A stretch of 8,227 nt of DNA from an uncultured Bacilli bacterium (GTDB lineage Bacteria; Bacillota_I; Bacilli_A; RF39; UBA660). The notes under the pieces were generated by a model that worked only from the letters and a program-made list of their open reading frames with translations, was not told the DNA's origin and made no database searches. The translations under genes and the position numbers were made by a program. The stretch is taken from the NCBI GenBank assembly GCA_947586295.1, contig CANPXQ010000039.1:1-8227 (forward strand). Direction: 5' to 3'. Below are positions 6,661 to 8,227 of this stretch, in pieces (the first letter of the stretch is position 1; every line of letters begins with the position of its first letter).

Positions 6661-7803
6661 TTATTTAAATTTAACTTTATATATATATGGTTCTAATTTA
6701 AATTTTTTGGTTAATATAGCATAATTTATTCTATAAAAATAAGGATTTTTAGCTAAAACTACGCGATATATCCAATAATTTTTTTGATTATTTTTCATAA
6801 ATTCTAATTCATTCAAAGATAAATAAAAGAAACTTTTAGCACTTAATTCGGTTGTTTTCACTTCTATGTATATTTTATGTTCACGTAAATTTTCATCAAA
6901 ATTATAAGAAATAATGTCATATCCTTTAGTATCATCAATTAAATATACTCTACTCATTTTAGAAATTAAGTCTTGACGATTATAATCTATCATTTTTTGC
7001 CTTTCCATCTTCCAAACTAATTCCTCACCTATTAGTCCAATTTCTTTATCTTTTTTAGCTTTTTCAACACTATCTATTTTCTTTGGTTCTTTTAATTTTA
7101 CAAGATTCTTTTTTGAAGCAATTTTCTCAGGCATTGCTACTTCAGTTAAAGTTAGGGAAGATATATTATTTTTAATAAAAGGTTTTTTTTCTTTTTCCAA
7201 ATTAATATTACTTAATATATTTAATATATATTCATCGTAACTTATTTCCTTTAATTCATTCACCAATTGCGCATATATATTTATAAATTTTCCAAAATCT
7301 TCTTTAAAAACTAACATATCAAAATGTTCTTTAGGATAATATTTAGCAATAATAGTTCCTAATTCATAACCATACCCTCTTGTTTTCTTATTTACTTTTA
7401 AATCAATGGTGGAAAGAAATTCTTTTTTATTAGTTATTTTATTGCGAATATAATTAGAAGTTTCTTCTAAATATTTATATTTTAATTTCCCATAATTATC
7501 TAAATAATATTGCATACCTTGATTAAGTGCCAAATAAAATCCAGTCATATCAGCTTTAAATAATATAACAATAAAAATTCCATGTGAAGCTTTTTGGGTG
7601 ATCTTTTCATCAAAGATTCCTATCCACGGAATCATAGAACTTCTACTTTGGCCACAAGAAGATTTAACTAAAAATTTTTTATTACAAATATTAGATATTT
7701 CTTCTTCTATATTTTTTAATAATTTATAGTATGGAGCCTCAGAATTAATATATTTTGATTTTTGAGAATATGCATCCATAAATTTCAAAAAATTATTCAT
7801 CAT
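6661..7803 (-). CDS. McrB-N (DUF3578)-DUF3883 PD-(D/E)XK nuclease
   Basis: Counting from the ATG at 7803, residues ~3-180 resemble the MrcB_N/DUF3578 DNA-binding domain: the FLVKSSCGQSRSSMIPWIGIF stretch (44-64) matches the family's 'S.GqG..a..PWi..f' signature, and HGIFIVILFKAD...FYLALNQG follows. In E. coli McrB this domain reads modified cytosine by base flipping. A Lys-rich linker (~200-250) leads to a DUF3883 nuclease domain: IGLIGEELV (255-263), GYDI with D296, and YIEVKTT with E314-V-K316, then FFYLSLNELEFM and YWIYRV. These are PD-(D/E)XK catalytic positions. It lacks the AAA GTPase of true McrB, so it should not need an McrC partner. A TTG at 7824 could extend it by 7 codons, but it has no ribosome site and lies about at the predicted transcript start. 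AAGGTG stands just before ATG 7803 and ATG 7800, and either could be used. Likely a type IV-like or sequence-specific restriction nuclease. Confidence 0.85.
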   Translation of the reverse strand: MMNNFLKFMDAYSQKSKYINSEAPYYKLLKNIEEEISNICNKKFLVKSSCGQSRSSMIPWIGIFDEKITQKASHGIFIVILFKADMTGFYLALNQGMQYYLDNYGKLKYKYLEETSNYIRNKITNKKEFLSTIDLKVNKKTRGYGYELGTIIAKYYPKEHFDMLVFKEDFGKFINIYAQLVNELKEISYDEYILNILSNINLEKEKKPFIKNNISSLTLTEVAMPEKIASKKNLVKLKEPKKIDSVEKAKKDKEIGLIGEELVWKMERQKMIDYNRQDLISKMSRVYLIDDTKGYDIISYNFDENLREHKIYIEVKTTELSAKSFFYLSLNELEFMKNNQKNYWIYRVVLAKNPYFYRINYAILTKKFKLEPYIYKVKFK

Positions 7804-7826
7804 AAACACCTTGTTTCTTTTCAAAT

Positions 7827-7855
7827 ATAGTAACTTATTTTATAAACTTTAGCAA
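7827..7855 (-). promoter_or_regulatory. Candidate promoter of the McrB-N/DUF3883 gene
   Basis: On the minus strand TTGCTA (plus 7850-7855) and TACTAT (plus 7827-7832) are 17 nt apart, each a 4-5 of 6 match to sigma-A hexamers. It lies between the tuf terminator and the gene. The predicted start point near 7820 would exclude the TTG at 7824 as start codon. The DNA is AT-rich, so chance matches are possible. Confidence 0.4.
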
Positions 7856-7884
7856 GAATAATTTAAGCAATTTAGTTTTATTCC

Positions 7885-7915
7885 ACAAAAAAATTGACTA
7901 TTTCTAGTCAATTTT
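7885..7915 (-). terminator. Rho-independent terminator of tuf
   Basis: AAAATTGACTA (7890-7900) and TAGTCAATTTT (7905-7915) form a perfect 11-bp stem with loop TTTC. A run of A (7887-7893) gives the U-tract on the minus strand. It lies 15 nt past the tuf stop and separates tuf transcription from the defence genes. Confidence 0.85.
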
Positions 7916-7930
7916 CGAATATCATAATTA

Positions 7931-8227
7931 TTACTTAATAATTTCAGATACAACACCAGCACCAACAGTACGTCCGCCTTCACGAATAGAGAACTTAGTA
8001 CCATTTTCTAGAGCTACTGGAGCAATTAATTCAACTGTCATATCAACATTATCGCCAGGCATAACCATTTCAACTCCTTGAGGTAATTCGATAACACCAG
8101 TTACGTCTGTAGTTCTAACATAGAATTGAGGACGATAGTTTGTGAAGAATGGAGTATGACGTCCACCTTCTTCTTTAGTTAAAACATAAACGCTTGCTTT
8201 AAATTTAGTATGAGGTGTAACACTTCC
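7931..8227 (-). CDS. tuf: Elongation factor Tu, C-terminal part (5' end outside window)
   Basis: The 98 visible residues are the end of EF-Tu domain 3, the GTPase that delivers aminoacyl-tRNA to the ribosome. Diagnostic stretches are [49 protein letters not shown] and the C-terminal [20 protein letters not shown]. Stop TAA (7931-7933) is followed at once by a second TAA. The gene runs off the right edge. It is a chromosomal core gene and marks the boundary of the accessory block. Its base composition is visibly less AT-rich than that of the neighbouring nuclease genes, as expected for a highly expressed gene beside acquired ones. Confidence 0.98.
   Translation of the reverse strand, partial: GSVTPHTKFKASVYVLTKEEGGRHTPFFTNYRPQFYVRTTDVTGVIELPQGVEMVMPGDNVDMTVELIAPVALENGTKFSIREGGRTVGAGVVSEIIK

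Noticed and set aside
7804..7824. Seven extra N-terminal codons from TTG 7824 for the McrB-N/DUF3883 gene
   Set aside because: No Shine-Dalgarno upstream and it overlaps the predicted transcript start; AAGGTG precedes ATG 7803/7800 instead.
7848..7858. 11-bp repeat TTTAGCAAGAA shared with 56-66, as possible att sites flanking the region
   Set aside because: It lies on neither the amidase junction nor an exact island border, and 11-bp AT-rich matches are expected by chance at this composition.

Overview
The window is strongly AT-rich, uses TAA and TGA as stops and TGG for tryptophan, and has Shine-Dalgarno sites and sigma-A type promoters. It carries a LysM-type cell-wall amidase remnant and a tuf gene. 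This points to a walled low-GC member of the Bacillota (Bacilli/Erysipelotrichia-like) using the standard code. The lineage is inferred from style, not from a marker search.

Layout: (1) Positions 1-990, plus strand: the last ~30 codons of an unidentified gene, an extended -10 promoter, and a 271-residue membrane protein of unknown function. This block abuts, without a gap, (2) the 3' two thirds of an N-acetylmuramoyl-L-alanine amidase with five LysM repeats (990-2090). Its start and zinc-binding part are missing, so an insertion or deletion has cut it at about 978-992. (3) A bidirectional terminator (2091-2117) separates it from five genes on the minus strand. (4) In transcription order these are: an McrB-N (DUF3578)/DUF3883 nuclease (7803-6661), an internally duplicated PD-(D/E)XK-like protein that is probably a restriction endonuclease (6596-5196), a C5-cytosine DNA methyltransferase with an N-terminal helix-turn-helix (5141-3882), a DUF262 (ParB/GmrS-N-like) protein (3842-2682) and a HEPN protein with an Rx4H motif (2678-2121). 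(5) At the right edge is the 3' end of tuf (EF-Tu) with its own terminator.

The minus-strand block reads as a compact defence island placed behind tuf. A restriction-modification core (methyltransferase, duplicated endonuclease, McrB-N/DUF3883 nuclease) is followed by a separately promoted DUF262-HEPN pair with a 3-nt intergenic gap, which suggests translational coupling. The methyltransferase has its own near-consensus promoter. Its -35 box overlaps the stop codon of the endonuclease gene, and its -10 box sits in the middle of a 39-bp dyad. With the HTH fused to the enzyme, this suggests autoregulation.

The points most worth a second look are: the duplicated endonuclease whose N-terminal copy seems to have lost active-site residues; a predicted methylcytosine-reader nuclease beside a cytosine methyltransferase; the DUF262-HEPN pair; and the HTH-methyltransferase/operator circuit.
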